From NCBI RefSeq assembly GCF_021462505.1, contig NZ_JAKEDV010000003.1, positions 173,432-237,431 of the forward strand: DNA of 64,000 nucleotides, in the 5' to 3' direction. A program made the translations under genes and the position numbers. A model generated the notes under the pieces. The model was not told where the DNA came from and did not search any database. It was given only the letters and a program-made list of their open reading frames with translations. Positions 35,879 through 45,233 of the stretch are shown one piece after another (positions within the stretch are counted from its first letter, which is position 1; the number at the start of each line of letters is the position of its first letter). Origin of the DNA: Thermus brockianus. GTDB taxonomy: Bacteria > Deinococcota > Deinococci > Deinococcales > Thermaceae.

Positions 35879-36127
35879 ATGAAACCCTTCCTTCTGGGCC
35901 TAGCCCTGGGAGGGCTTCTGGGGGCGGGGATGGCCTTCCTGGCCCGTCCTGGAGAGGCGGCGCCGGTGCAGTTCGCCTTGCCGCCTGCCCAAGGGGAGGG
36001 GGTTTGCGAGCCCCAGGTCTACCTCTTCCTAAACGGGCAGTTTTTCCGCATGCTTCCCGTCCCGGGTGGCGAGCCCCAGGAGCTTTTCCCGGTGGAGCCC
36101 GTGCCCAACCCCTTTGGCGGCTCCTAG
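35879..36127 (+). CDS. Small single-span hypothetical protein
   Basis: 82 residues with an N-terminal membrane segment (FLLGLALGGLLGAGMAFLA), then a short Pro-rich exported part containing one Cys (GVCEPQVYLFLNGQFFRMLPV). No family recognised. TAGGCT lies 6 bases before the ATG, as in other leaderless genes here. It shares CTAG with the convergent VWA gene, which supports it being real. Confidence 0.65.
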   Translation: MKPFLLGLALGGLLGAGMAFLARPGEAAPVQFALPPAQGEGVCEPQVYLFLNGQFFRMLPVPGGEPQELFPVEPVPNPFGGS

Positions 36128-37062
36128 GCGGGGGAGAGGTAGCGCCTTAGCCCCACCCCCAGAAGGGCGAACACCCCGCCCAGGAGGGCGAAGAGGCCTG
36201 TGGCCTCCTCCTTGGCCACCTCCAGGCGCATCCCTTGGGCCAGGCGGCGGTAGAGCTCAGCAAGCTCCCCTTCCGAGCGGATGAGGTGGTGCTCCCCGCC
36301 CGTCATCTCGGCGATGGCCCAAAGGAGCTCCTCGTCCACCTCGTAGGCCCCCGGGAAGAAGCCGAAGCCCATGACCGGGTCCTCGGGCCCCGGGGTCCAG
36401 CCCGGCACCCCCACGCCCACGGCGTGGACCTTCACGCCCATCCTGGCCGCTTCCGCGGCCGCCTCCAAGGGGTCCATGCCCGTGCGGTTCCGCCCGTCGG
36501 TGAGGAGGAGGATCTCCCCCTTCCCCCCCGCCTGGCGGATCTGGGCTAGGGCCTCCACGATCCCCTCCCCGATGGCGGTGGAGCGGCCGAACTCCAGGCT
36601 ATTCAGGCTGTCCAGGAGCCTTTTGCGGTCCGGGGTGGGGGGGTGGACGGTCTGGGCGGAGCCGCTAAAGGCCACGAGGCCGATGCGGAGCCCTTTGGGG
36701 GCCTCCTCGAGGAAGGTGCGGGCCGCTTCCTTGGCGGCCTCGAGGCGGTTCGGCTTCAGGTCCGTGGCCATCATGCTCCGGCTCACGTCCACCACCAGGA
36801 TCACCACGTTCTCGCTCGTCCGCCCTAGGAGGGGCAAGACGGGGCGGCTTGCGGCGAGGGCCAGGAGGAAAAGCCCCAGGGCGAAGAGGGCCGTGGGGAG
36901 CCAGGGCAGGGGCCCCTTGGCCTCCCGGGCCGCCTCCTGGAGGAGGGATGCCAGGGGGTGGGGCAGGGTGGCCTTGGGCCTTCCCCGCCAAAGCCCCAGG
37001 AGGAGGAAGGCGAGGAGGAGAAGGAGGCTTAAGGCCTCCGGGGCCAAGAGGCTCACGGCCAC
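36124..37062 (-). CDS. VWA-domain membrane protein (BatA-like)
   Basis: 312 residues. Two membrane spans lie at the N-terminus (about 10-25, 55-75) and one at the C-terminus. The von Willebrand A domain (about 85-270) has the metal-binding DVSRSM motif and the downstream Thr/Asp loops (GRSTAIGEG, LLTDGRN). It is the last gene of the MoxR-DUF58-VWA-VWA operon, which in other bacteria aids assembly or stress resistance. It overlaps its neighbour by 10 bases. Confidence 0.87.
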   Translation of the reverse strand: MAVSLLAPEALSLLLLLAFLLLGLWRGRPKATLPHPLASLLQEAAREAKGPLPWLPTALFALGLFLLALAASRPVLPLLGRTSENVVILVVDVSRSMMATDLKPNRLEAAKEAARTFLEEAPKGLRIGLVAFSGSAQTVHPPTPDRKRLLDSLNSLEFGRSTAIGEGIVEALAQIRQAGGKGEILLLTDGRNRTGMDPLEAAAEAARMGVKVHAVGVGVPGWTPGPEDPVMGFGFFPGAYEVDEELLWAIAEMTGGEHHLIRSEGELAELYRRLAQGMRLEVAKEEATGLFALLGGVFALLGVGLRRYLSPA

Positions 37063-37973
37063 CTCCCTTCCCGGGCCAGGGCCAGGTAGGCCCCAAACCC
37101 GAGGAGCAGAAACCCCGCCACCGCTAGGGCCTGGGTGAGCTCCTGGGGGCGGTTTTTCCAGACGTAGTGGGGCTTAAGCGCCTGGTAGAGGGGGCGGAAG
37201 TCCTCCGCGAGCACCCCACCCCCCGTGGCCTGGGCCAGGCGGAGGAGGGTGCCTGGGTCCGTGGGCACGAAGTAAAGCCCCTCCCCGATGCGGCTCACCG
37301 CCCCCCGGGGGTCCCCCAGGGGCCGGACGAAGACGGGAACCTGGGCGCGGGCGAGCGCCGCCGCCACCTCCAAGGGGTCTTTGCCGGCGTTGGCCGCCCC
37401 GTCGGAAAGGAGGAGGATGGCGGCGGGGGGCCTCGCCTCCGGGAGGTCCCGTTCGGGGCCCTCTGGGCGGAGGACCCGCCTGGCCTGTTCCAGCCCCTGG
37501 CCCAAGGGGCTTACACCCCCCGGCTTCAGGCCCGAGAGGGCTTCCAGGAGGGCTTGGCGGTCGGTGGCGGGGGCGAGGACCAAGACCGCCTGGGGGCCAA
37601 AGCTCACGAGGCCCACCTTCACCGAGGGGTCCAGCCCCTTGAGGAAGGCTTGGGCCAGGGCCTTGGCCTTCTCCAGGCGGCTTGGGTTTTCGTCGTCGGC
37701 GGCCATGGAGTGGCTTGTGTCCACCACCACCACGGCCTGGGTGAGGTTTTCCCGCCAGGGAAGGGTGGCCTCGGGCCGGCCTGCGGCGAGGAGGAGGAAG
37801 AGGGGCGCAAGGAGGTAGGGGAGGGGGATGGGCTTGGGCCTGGGGGCGAAGGGGGGGTCCAGGGCGGTTTCTAGCCGCCTTTTCCCCCCTTCCGCCAGGA
37901 GGAAGAGGAGGAGGCCCGCCACCCCCAGGAGGAAGGCCCCTAGGAGAAGGGTTTCTGGGCTCTTGAAGGCCAC
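37053..37973 (-). CDS. VWA-domain membrane protein (BatA-like), second copy
   Basis: 306 residues, with the same layout as the neighbouring VWA gene: N-terminal spans, a VWA domain with DTSHSM (about 85-90) and LLLSDGAANAG, and a C-terminal span (LAVAGFLLLGFGAYLALA). It overlaps the DUF58 gene by 34 bases. The pair may form a heteromeric membrane complex driven by the MoxR ATPase. Confidence 0.86.
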   Translation of the reverse strand: MAFKSPETLLLGAFLLGVAGLLLFLLAEGGKRRLETALDPPFAPRPKPIPLPYLLAPLFLLLAAGRPEATLPWRENLTQAVVVVDTSHSMAADDENPSRLEKAKALAQAFLKGLDPSVKVGLVSFGPQAVLVLAPATDRQALLEALSGLKPGGVSPLGQGLEQARRVLRPEGPERDLPEARPPAAILLLSDGAANAGKDPLEVAAALARAQVPVFVRPLGDPRGAVSRIGEGLYFVPTDPGTLLRLAQATGGGVLAEDFRPLYQALKPHYVWKNRPQELTQALAVAGFLLLGFGAYLALAREGRWP

Positions 37974-38818
37974 CTGCGCCTCCTTTCCACGAAGCGGAGC
38001 AGGAGGGGGAGGAGGTCCATCTCCGTGGAGGCCAGGAGGAGGTCCGCCCCCGCCTTCCCGATCTCCCGGATCCGGTGCGCCCTTAGGGCCTCCGCCCGCT
38101 TCCGGTAGGCCTCCCGCACCCGGGGGTCAAAGGCGTTCACCTCCACCTCCAGGCCCCTTTCCGGGTCGCGGAAGCGCCAGACCCCGCCTTCGGGCAGGGC
38201 CCGCTCCAGGGGGTCCTCCACCAGGACCGCCACCGCATCGTGCCGGGCGGCGAGGCGGGCCAGGGCCTCGGCGAAGGGGTCCAGGAAGTCCGAGAGGACG
38301 AAGACCAGGCTCCGCCGCCGGGCCACCCGCCCGAGGAGGTCAAGCCCTTCAGCCAGGGGCCTGGCGGGGCCCTCCTTCTGCGCCTCCTGCGCCAGGAGGA
38401 GGGCCTGGGCCTTGCCACCCCTGGGGGGGAGGAGGCCAGAGGGGAGGACCGCCCCCACCCGGTTCCCGTGCCTTAGGGCGATGTAGGCCACGCTCAGGGC
38501 GAGCTCCAGGGCCAGGGCGTACTTCTCCCGCCTTCGGGAGCCAAAGCGCATGGAGGGGCTCCCGTCCAGGAGGAGCCAGAGGGTGAGCTCCTTCTCTTCC
38601 CGGAAGCGGCGCACGTGAAGCTCCCCCGTGCGGGCGGTGGCGGGCCAGTCTATGCGCTCCGCCTCGTCCCCAGGGTTATAGGGGGCGATCTCGGCGAGCT
38701 CCAGGCTCTTGCCGTAGAACACCCCCCGGTAGTCCCCGAAGAGGAGGCCATCCAGGGGACGCACCACCTTAAGCTCCAGGCGGGCTAGGAGCGCTTCGGG
38801 CGTCTCCATAAGGGTCAT
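37940..38818 (-). CDS. DUF58 family protein
   Basis: 292 residues. The family core is GDYRGVFYGKSLELAEIAPYNPGDEAERIDWPATARTGELHVRRFREEKELTLWLLLDGSPSMRFG, where DGSPSM is a VWA-like MIDAS. The ATG at MTLMETPEA overlaps the MoxR end by about 50 bases; a second ATG at 38809 is possible. DUF58 proteins accompany MoxR ATPases and VWA proteins, as here. Confidence 0.87.
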   Translation of the reverse strand: MTLMETPEALLARLELKVVRPLDGLLFGDYRGVFYGKSLELAEIAPYNPGDEAERIDWPATARTGELHVRRFREEKELTLWLLLDGSPSMRFGSRRREKYALALELALSVAYIALRHGNRVGAVLPSGLLPPRGGKAQALLLAQEAQKEGPARPLAEGLDLLGRVARRRSLVFVLSDFLDPFAEALARLAARHDAVAVLVEDPLERALPEGGVWRFRDPERGLEVEVNAFDPRVREAYRKRAEALRAHRIREIGKAGADLLLASTEMDLLPLLLRFVERRRRWPSRAQKPFS

Positions 38819-39806
38819 GCAGGGGCACGAAGGGGGCGGGGAGGCGCTCCAAGATGCCCCGGAGCACCGCCTCCGCCGTGATGCCTTCCGCCAGGGCCTG
38901 GTAGGAGAGGACGAGGCGGTGGCGGAGGGCGTCCAGGTAGAGGTCGCGCACGTCCTCGGGGAGGGCGTGGGCCCGGCCCCGCACCAGGGCCAAGGCCTTG
39001 GCCCCCTGGACCAGGGCCAAGGAGGCCCGGGGGCTTGCCCCAAAGGCCACGTAGGGCTTGAGCTCCTTTAGCCCCGCCCCTTCCAGGTTCCGGGTGGCCT
39101 GGACCAGGGCCACGGCGTGCTCCGCCACCTTGGGGTGGACGTAGACCCGGTCGGCCAGGCGGGAGAGTTCTAAAAGCTCCTCCAGGGAGAGCACCTTCTC
39201 CACCCGGATCTCCTCCCCCGTGGTCATGCGGCGGACGATCTCCAACTCCTCGTGGAAGGCGGGGTAGTCCACCACCACCTTGAGGAGGAAGCGGTCCAGC
39301 TGGGCCTCGGGCAGGGGGTAGGTGCCCTCGCTCTCAATGGGGTTTTGCGTGGCCAGGACGAGGAAGGGCTTGGGCAGGGGGTAGGTTTCCTTCCCCAGGG
39401 TTACCTGGCGCTCCTGCATGGCCTCGAGGAGGGCCGACTGCACCTTGGCCGGGGCCCGGTTGATCTCGTCCGCCAGGAGGAGGTGGGCGAAGATGGGCCC
39501 GAGCTCCGTGCGGAACACCCCCTCCTTGGGGTTGTAGATGCGGGTCCCGAGGAGGTCCGCCGGCACCAGGTCCGGGGTGAACTGGATGCGCTTGAAGCTC
39601 CCCCCCAGGGCCTCCGCCAGGGTCCGCACCGCCAGGGTCTTGGCCAGGCCGGGCACCCCCTCAATGAGGAGGTGGCCCCGGGCCAAAAGGGCCACCAGCA
39701 TCCTCTCCAGGAGGTGGTCCTGGCCCACGATGACCCGCTTGACCTCTTTGAGGAGCCGCCTAAGCTTCTCCCCGGCCTCTATGAAAGGCTCTTCCTCCCA
39801 GGGCAT
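38769..39806 (-). CDS. MoxR family AAA+ ATPase
   Basis: 345 residues. The Walker A region is modified to GVPGLAKT. Walker B is LLADEINRAPAKVQSALLEAMQE, and sensor I is FLVLATQNPIE. The C-terminal lid follows (about 230-330). MoxR ATPases act as chaperones with VWA partners, two of which follow. TATACT about 30 bases upstream and GGAGGGAGGGGG before the ATG suggest a normal leader and ribosome binding site. Confidence 0.94.
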   Translation of the reverse strand: MPWEEEPFIEAGEKLRRLLKEVKRVIVGQDHLLERMLVALLARGHLLIEGVPGLAKTLAVRTLAEALGGSFKRIQFTPDLVPADLLGTRIYNPKEGVFRTELGPIFAHLLLADEINRAPAKVQSALLEAMQERQVTLGKETYPLPKPFLVLATQNPIESEGTYPLPEAQLDRFLLKVVVDYPAFHEELEIVRRMTTGEEIRVEKVLSLEELLELSRLADRVYVHPKVAEHAVALVQATRNLEGAGLKELKPYVAFGASPRASLALVQGAKALALVRGRAHALPEDVRDLYLDALRHRLVLSYQALAEGITAEAVLRGILERLPAPFVPLHDPYGDARSAPSPPGA

Positions 39807-39863
39807 GCCCCCTCCCTCCGCTTTGCCGGGAGTATAGCCCTAGCTCCCTGGGGCCATCCCCGC

Positions 39864-40958
39864 CTAGGGCACATTTGGCCGGAAGAGGGCCTTGCCCCGG
39901 GCGGAAAGGGCCTCCTTCCAGGCGGGAAGGGGGTAGACCCCGCCGATCAGGGCCTCCAGGCCTCCAAGCTCGGGGAGGAGGCTCACCGCCTCCGCGAACT
40001 CCTCCCGGGTGTAGGTGTAGCTCCCCACAAGGCCCACCTCCTTGAACCAGAAGGGGGAAAGGTCCACGGGCTCAAGCCCTGGGGCGCCCAGAAGGAGGAC
40101 CCTACCCCCTTCCTCCGCCAGGGCGAGGGCCTCCCGGAAGCCCCGGCCGCTTCCCGAGGCCTCTATCACCCCTGGGTACCCGCCCCTGTGGCCCGTGAAG
40201 AGGAGGTAGCGGTAGCGCCGGCTTCTCGCCCCTTGGGCCTCCTTGGCGCTTGCGAAGACCTCGTCCGCCCCGAAGGCCTTCGCCCTTTCCGCCTGGTGGG
40301 GGTACTTGGCCACGGCCAGGACCCTTCCCCCATAGCCCAAGGCCCTGAGGAGGCGCACGGCGAGAAGGCCCAGGGTGCCCATCCCCAAGACAAGGACCTC
40401 CCCGGGCCATGGCCTGAGCTTCTTGAGGCCCCTCAGCACCACGGCCAAGGGCTCCGCGAGCACCGCCCGCTCCTCCGGGACCCCGTCCGGGATGGGGTAG
40501 AGCCGCTCGGGCCGGGCCAGGACCCACTCCCCCCACCCCCCGGGGAGGTCCCGGTTGTAGCCCAGCATCCCCGGGGCCAAAGCCCCCTCCGCCACGTTCT
40601 CGCAGAGGCCTTCCTCTCCCCCCTGGCACCTCCGGCAGGGGGGAAGCCCCCGGTCAGCGCAGGCCAGGAGGGGGTTCACCGCCACCAGGTTCCCTTCCAC
40701 CTCCCCCAGGATCTCGTGGCCCAGGACGGCGGGGAAGGAGAAGAAGGGGCTTATGGAGGGGGGGCTTTTGCCGTAGAGGAGGGCGAGGTCCGAGCCGCAG
40801 ACCCCGCTTAGCCGGACCCTCACCCGCACGAAGCCCTCCCGTTCGGGCAGGGGGACTTCCGCGAGGGCCAGGGGAAGGAGCCCCTTGGGGAAGCGTTTTC
40901 CCAGGACCCGGGCCCCGAGGAAGCGGGGGAGGGAGGGGGTATAGAGGAGGGCCTTCAT
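39864..40958 (-). CDS. Zinc-dependent medium-chain dehydrogenase
   Basis: 364 residues. The catalytic zinc region is LSGVCGSDLALLYG with GHE near residue 80. The structural zinc loop reads CADRGLPPCRRCQGGEEGLC, with wider spacing than usual. The nucleotide-binding motif is GMGTLGLLAVRLL. The substrate is not clear; the neighbouring aldolase-like gene suggests a sugar or sugar-alcohol pathway. It overlaps that gene by 4 bases. Confidence 0.85.
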   Translation of the reverse strand: MKALLYTPSLPRFLGARVLGKRFPKGLLPLALAEVPLPEREGFVRVRVRLSGVCGSDLALLYGKSPPSISPFFSFPAVLGHEILGEVEGNLVAVNPLLACADRGLPPCRRCQGGEEGLCENVAEGALAPGMLGYNRDLPGGWGEWVLARPERLYPIPDGVPEERAVLAEPLAVVLRGLKKLRPWPGEVLVLGMGTLGLLAVRLLRALGYGGRVLAVAKYPHQAERAKAFGADEVFASAKEAQGARSRRYRYLLFTGHRGGYPGVIEASGSGRGFREALALAEEGGRVLLLGAPGLEPVDLSPFWFKEVGLVGSYTYTREEFAEAVSLLPELGGLEALIGGVYPLPAWKEALSARGKALFRPNVP

Positions 40959-42016
40959 GACATGGGCACGGTGCGGATGAGCTTGCCCTCAATGCGCTCT
41001 AAGATCTCGTCCAGGCTCCGCCCGGTGATGGTGAGGCCGTGGTTCTTAAGCCCCACCACCGCCCGGGTGGGGTCGGGGGCTTGGCGCACCTTCTCCGCCA
41101 CCGCCTGGGCCAGCTCGTAGGTGCCGCAGGGGTAGTTGAAGGGGGTGGCGGGCACCCCCTCCATCCAGGCGTGCACGTGCAGGATGGCCCCCACCCCGGG
41201 GTGTTCCCGGTAGATCATCCAGTGCTCTATGGCGTCCACGCTCACCCGCCTGGGCTCCACGTGGGGGGGGACGGAGAGGAGGATGGCGTTCCTTTCCGGA
41301 TCGTAGTCCTTCACCATGAGGATGTCCCGGCCGATCTCCCTGAGGTTCGCCTTGTCCACCCCGCTCGCCGACATCCAGAAGCGCTTTTCGTCCTTGCGCA
41401 CGGAGAGGTTGCCGTAGGAAAGCCCCCCGATGCCGTAGAGGCGCTTCACGTGGCGGAGGTCCTCGGGGGGGAGGATCTCCTCAATGGGGAAGGGGGCAGG
41501 GAGGAGGTCCCATTCCTTGAGCTTCTTCCCCGCCCGGTACATGCTTTCCGTGAGCGCATCCCCGTGCCAAAGCTCGGGCTCGAGGTCGGGCTCAAAGATG
41601 TTGTTGAGGACGAGGCGGCTACAGGCGATGGGCTTAAGCCTTTGGGCCACCCGCTCAAAGAAGCCTTCCCCCTCGGGCTCCTCATAGTGGCCGAGCTCCA
41701 GGGTGAGGAACTTGACCCCCTTTCCCGGCACGTAGGCCAAGAGCACATTGGAAAGGGCCCGGACCAGGTAGGGGTAGAGCTCGCGCAAGGGGTCTTCCGG
41801 GTACTCGGGCAGCTCCAAAGCGGAGGCCACGAAGGTGGCCTGGGCCTTGCGGCGGTAAGGCCTTGGGTTTTCTGGGGTGATGGCGTTGAGGACCAGGTTG
41901 GGGGCTTCCGCACCCGGGTTAAAGCGGAAGCCCTGGGCCTCCAGCGCCTTGCCCACCCCTTCCAAAAAGGCTTGGAGCCTGGGCGAGGGTTCGCCGTGGA
42001 TGAGGTACTCCCACAT
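40955..42016 (-). CDS. Class II aldolase/adducin-like protein with a novel N-terminal half
   Basis: 353 residues. The C-terminal ~190 residues match class II aldolases: YGIGGLSYGNLSVRKDEKRFWMSASGVDKANL, the metal-binding HVHAW and GLKNHGLTITGRSLDEI. The N-terminal ~150 residues (MWEYLIHGEPSPRLQAFLEGV...) are not part of that fold and I do not recognise them. AAGGAGG precedes the ATG. It pairs with the dehydrogenase downstream, perhaps in sugar-phosphate breakdown. Confidence 0.8.
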   Translation of the reverse strand: MWEYLIHGEPSPRLQAFLEGVGKALEAQGFRFNPGAEAPNLVLNAITPENPRPYRRKAQATFVASALELPEYPEDPLRELYPYLVRALSNVLLAYVPGKGVKFLTLELGHYEEPEGEGFFERVAQRLKPIACSRLVLNNIFEPDLEPELWHGDALTESMYRAGKKLKEWDLLPAPFPIEEILPPEDLRHVKRLYGIGGLSYGNLSVRKDEKRFWMSASGVDKANLREIGRDILMVKDYDPERNAILLSVPPHVEPRRVSVDAIEHWMIYREHPGVGAILHVHAWMEGVPATPFNYPCGTYELAQAVAEKVRQAPDPTRAVVGLKNHGLTITGRSLDEILERIEGKLIRTVPMS

Positions 42017-42060
42017 ACCGCCTCCTTGTCTTGCCCCTAAGCCTACCCCATACTGGCCCT

Positions 42061-43035
42061 ATGGCGGAAGCCTTGTGGGGCAAGGAGGCGCTTTTCCCCG
42101 GGGTTAGGGTGGGGCACTTCACCGACCCCAAGGCCCGCACCGGGTGCACCGTGGTCCTGGTGGAGGAGGGGGCGGTGGCGGCGGCGGACGTGCGGGGGGC
42201 GGCCCCGGGCACGCGGGAGACGGACCTCCTCCTCCCCGAGAACACCGTGGAGAGGGTGCAGGCCGTCCTCCTCACGGGGGGAAGCGCCTTTGGCTTAGGG
42301 GCGGCGGAGGGGGTTATGGCCTACCTCCGGGAACGGGGGAAGGGGTTTCCCACCCCTGGGGGCGTGGTGCCCATCGTCCCCGCCGCCGTGCTCTACGATC
42401 TCGGCCGGGGGGAGGTCTTCCGGCCCCCCTCGCGGGAGGCGGGGTATGGGGCCGCCTTGGCCGCAGGGGAGGAGGTGGCCGAGGGGAGCGTGGGGGCGGG
42501 CACGGGGGCGGTGGCGGGCGGGGTCAAGGGGGGCTTTGGCCTTGCGGGCTACCGCCTGGAAGAGGGCTTTAGGGTGGTGGCCCTGGCGGCGGTGAACAGC
42601 CTGGGCCGCCCCTTTGACCCCTCCACGGGGAGGCTTTACGCCGAGCCCTTCCTGGCCGAGGGGGAGTGGGCCCTTTTGCCGGACCTTTCCCGCTACCGGG
42701 GCTTTCCCGAGGACTACCGCTTCCCCCTCCTTCTCGGCCAGAACACCACCCTGGCGGTGGTGGCCACGGACGCCCCCCTCACCAAGGCGGAGGCCAGGCG
42801 GCTTGCCATCATGGCCCAGGACGGCTTGGCCCGGGCCATCCGCCCCGCCCACACCCCCTTGGACGGGGATGTGGTCTTTGCCCTGGCCCTGGGGGACGGC
42901 AAAGGGGTGGGCCCCCTGGGGCTCTTGCGCCTTGGGGCCTACGCCGCCGACGCTTTAGCCCGGGCCATCGCCCGGGCGGTCCTCCTGGCGGAGGGGATGC
43001 CGGGGGTGCTTGCGTACCGGGAGCTTGCGGGCTAG
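42061..43035 (+). CDS. P1 family (DmpA-like) peptidase
   Basis: 324 residues. PGVRVGHFTDPKARTGCTVVLVEEGAVAAADVRGAAPGTRETDLL and VLLTGGSAFGLGAAEGVMAYL are the family signatures. The autocleavage/nucleophile region expected before a Ser or Thr is around GQNTTLAVVATDA. Members cut N-terminal amino acids from peptides. The ATG chosen has CATACT 6 bases upstream; an earlier in-frame start lacks support. The 3' end shares CTAG with the convergent protease. Confidence 0.9.
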   Translation: MAEALWGKEALFPGVRVGHFTDPKARTGCTVVLVEEGAVAAADVRGAAPGTRETDLLLPENTVERVQAVLLTGGSAFGLGAAEGVMAYLRERGKGFPTPGGVVPIVPAAVLYDLGRGEVFRPPSREAGYGAALAAGEEVAEGSVGAGTGAVAGGVKGGFGLAGYRLEEGFRVVALAAVNSLGRPFDPSTGRLYAEPFLAEGEWALLPDLSRYRGFPEDYRFPLLLGQNTTLAVVATDAPLTKAEARRLAIMAQDGLARAIRPAHTPLDGDVVFALALGDGKGVGPLGLLRLGAYAADALARAIARAVLLAEGMPGVLAYRELAG

Positions 43036-44042
43036 CGCCCCGGGAAAGGGGCGAGGAGGGCTTCCACCTGGAAGACCTCGCCTCCCCTTCGCACGGTGAG
43101 GCGCACCCTTTCCCCCACCTCCCGCTTGCGCACCTCCCGGAGGAGGTCCTCAAAGGAGTTCACCGGGGTGCCGTCCACCTCCAGGATCACGTCGGGGACG
43201 CCCCCCGACTCTAGCCCCCTAAGCCCCGCCCGGTGGGCGGCCCCACCCGGCACCACCTCGCCCACCAGCACCCCGCCCGGGGGAAGCCCGAGCTGCTGGG
43301 CGAGGTCCGGGGTGAGGGCCCTAGGCCCCCGTAGGCCCAGGTAGGGCCAGTAGCGCCTTTCTCCCCCCTCCAATGCGGAGAGTACCCCTTGCCGCCCCAA
43401 AAGGGGCGTGTAGAAGCTCCGGAACCCCTCCTCCGTCTGGCCGATGGCCACCGCTATCCCCAGGACCTTGCCGCTAGCGTCCAACACGGGCCCGCCCGAG
43501 TCCCCGGGGGCGAGGGGGAGGGAGGTTTCCACGAGGCCTTGGGGGAGGAAGGGAGAAGGGCTCACCTCGAGGCGGGTCACCCGCCCGTACCGGGGGGCGA
43601 TGAACTGGCCCCGGCCGTTGCCGATGTGGAGCACGGCCTCCCCCACCCGGGGCCGCCTTTCCGTTTCCAGGGGAAGCGTCCTGGGCGCTTCCCCTTCCGT
43701 GGCGAGCACCGCCAGGTCCAAGGGCTCGGCGAAGCCCAAAAGCCGTGCCGGGGCCCGGGCGCCAGTAGCGAGGACCAGGGTGTAAGGCCCTCCTTCCGCC
43801 ACCACGTGGTAGGCGGTGAGGACGAGGCCTTGGGCGTAGAAGAAGCCCGTGCCCCGGCTCCCCTCGGGGCCTTCTATGCGCAAGGCGGCGGTGTGGGCCT
43901 CGGCGTAGACGGCCTGGAGGGTCTCGGGGGGTGCCTGGATGGGCTCGGCCCACGGGCGAGGGGGCGTGAGGAGGTGGAGGAAGAGGGAGAGAAAGGCCAG
44001 GGCCAGGGGCAGGAGGAGGAGTAGGCCCCACGCTTTGCGCAT
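43032..44042 (-). CDS. HtrA/DegP-like trypsin-fold serine protease with PDZ domain
   Basis: 336 residues. There is an N-terminal signal or anchor (AWGLLLLLPLALAFLSLFLHLL). The protease domain (about 50-215) has the catalytic His in LTAYHVV, Asp in EPLDLAVLA and Ser in LAPGDSGGPVLD. One PDZ domain follows (about 235-330: GVLVGEVVPGGAAHRAGLRG). It is probably a periplasmic quality-control protease. The ATG is at MRKAWG; upstream open frame is not conserved. Confidence 0.93.
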   Translation of the reverse strand: MRKAWGLLLLLPLALAFLSLFLHLLTPPRPWAEPIQAPPETLQAVYAEAHTAALRIEGPEGSRGTGFFYAQGLVLTAYHVVAEGGPYTLVLATGARAPARLLGFAEPLDLAVLATEGEAPRTLPLETERRPRVGEAVLHIGNGRGQFIAPRYGRVTRLEVSPSPFLPQGLVETSLPLAPGDSGGPVLDASGKVLGIAVAIGQTEEGFRSFYTPLLGRQGVLSALEGGERRYWPYLGLRGPRALTPDLAQQLGLPPGGVLVGEVVPGGAAHRAGLRGLESGGVPDVILEVDGTPVNSFEDLLREVRKREVGERVRLTVRRGGEVFQVEALLAPFPGR

Positions 44043-44089
44043 GCCCCTATTCTTCCCCAAAGCCCAAAGGGCCAGGGTACGCAAGGCCA

Positions 44090-45190
44090 CTATCCGTGTC
44101 CAAGGAGGAGAAGCCCGAGGAGGAAAAACCCCACCGCCGGCCAAGGAGGGGGTCGCCGGAGCAAGGTGTGGGCCAGGGCCACCCCGAGGAAGGCCAGGAA
44201 GGGGTGCGGGGATAGCGGCCCCCCCAGGGCCAGGTAAAGGAGGCCGAGGAGGGCGTTCAGGTCGTAAAGGCCCAGGGCAAGCCGGGCCGCCCGGGGCACC
44301 TCCTTGCGGAGGAGAAGCCAAAGGCTCAGGGCGAAGGCGAGCCCCACCAGGGCCCACCCCAGAAGCCGGTGGAGGCTTGGCACCCTCAAAAGGGTGGTGG
44401 GAAGCCCCATCTGGGTGTAGCCAAGGGTGGTGAGGAGGACCAGGAGAAGGCCAAACCCCATCTGGGTCCAACCGATGACCCGGGCCGGCACCGGGGGGCG
44501 GAAGAGGGCGTAGCCCCCGTAAAGGGCGAGGGCGAGGAGCCCAAAGAAGACAGCGTGGGGGAGAAGACCTTCCTGGGCGAGGAAGAGGGCTAGGGCCGCT
44601 GACAGGAAAAGGGCGAGGAGGGTGGGGTAGCGCTTGGGAGAGGCGCCCCGGGCCCTCAGCACCTGGGTGCGGGCGTAGTAGAGGGCGGCCACGTCCCTTA
44701 GGGCTAGGGCGAGGAAGCTTCCCAGGGCCACCTCCGCCTCGAGGCTCCCCGCAAGCACCCCCGCCGGGGCCAAAGCGGCCATGAAGAGGGCCGCCGCCAG
44801 CTCTGGGAAAAGCTCCCGGGACCGGTTTTTGGCGTCGGCGTAGGCCACGTAGGCGGCAAGGGGGAGGGCCAGGAGGAGGGGAAGGAGGAAGGGACCTTGG
44901 GCGGTGCGGGCGGCGAGGAGGAGGCCCGAAAGGGCTAGGAGAATGTAGAAGCCCCCCACCCTAAGGGCCAGCTCCGTGCGGGGGTAGCGCTTGCCCTTCC
45001 GCAGGTCCTGGTAAGCGAGCTTCAGCGGGTGCCGGGCCAAAAAGCCGAAAAGGCCGAGGAGGAGGAGCCCCAGGGTGTGGGGTCCAGGGGAGAGGAGAAG
45101 GCCCAGGAAAACCGGCTCCAGGGTAAAGCCCCAGCCCCCGTGCTCCGCAGGCAGGGCCACCGACCTTAGGGGAACGCTTGTGGTACGCAT
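44090..45190 (-). CDS. YwiC-like multi-span membrane protein
   Basis: 366 residues with about 10 membrane spans. The start RSVALPAEHGGWGFTLEPVFLGLL is the YwiC-like signature (PxEHG), and HPLKLAYQDLRKGKRYPRTE follows. In Bacillus, ywiC lies with narK and fnr, so the link to nitrate respiration is by context; its molecular role is unknown. GGAGG lies 6 bases before the ATG. It is the first gene of the nitrogen-oxide island from the left. Confidence 0.82.
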   Translation of the reverse strand: MRTTSVPLRSVALPAEHGGWGFTLEPVFLGLLLSPGPHTLGLLLLGLFGFLARHPLKLAYQDLRKGKRYPRTELALRVGGFYILLALSGLLLAARTAQGPFLLPLLLALPLAAYVAYADAKNRSRELFPELAAALFMAALAPAGVLAGSLEAEVALGSFLALALRDVAALYYARTQVLRARGASPKRYPTLLALFLSAALALFLAQEGLLPHAVFFGLLALALYGGYALFRPPVPARVIGWTQMGFGLLLVLLTTLGYTQMGLPTTLLRVPSLHRLLGWALVGLAFALSLWLLLRKEVPRAARLALGLYDLNALLGLLYLALGGPLSPHPFLAFLGVALAHTLLRRPPPWPAVGFFLLGLLLLGHG

Positions 45191-45233
45191 CCTCGCCTCC
45201 AGGGTAGGGGAAGGGTGCGGGGGCAAAGGTCCC

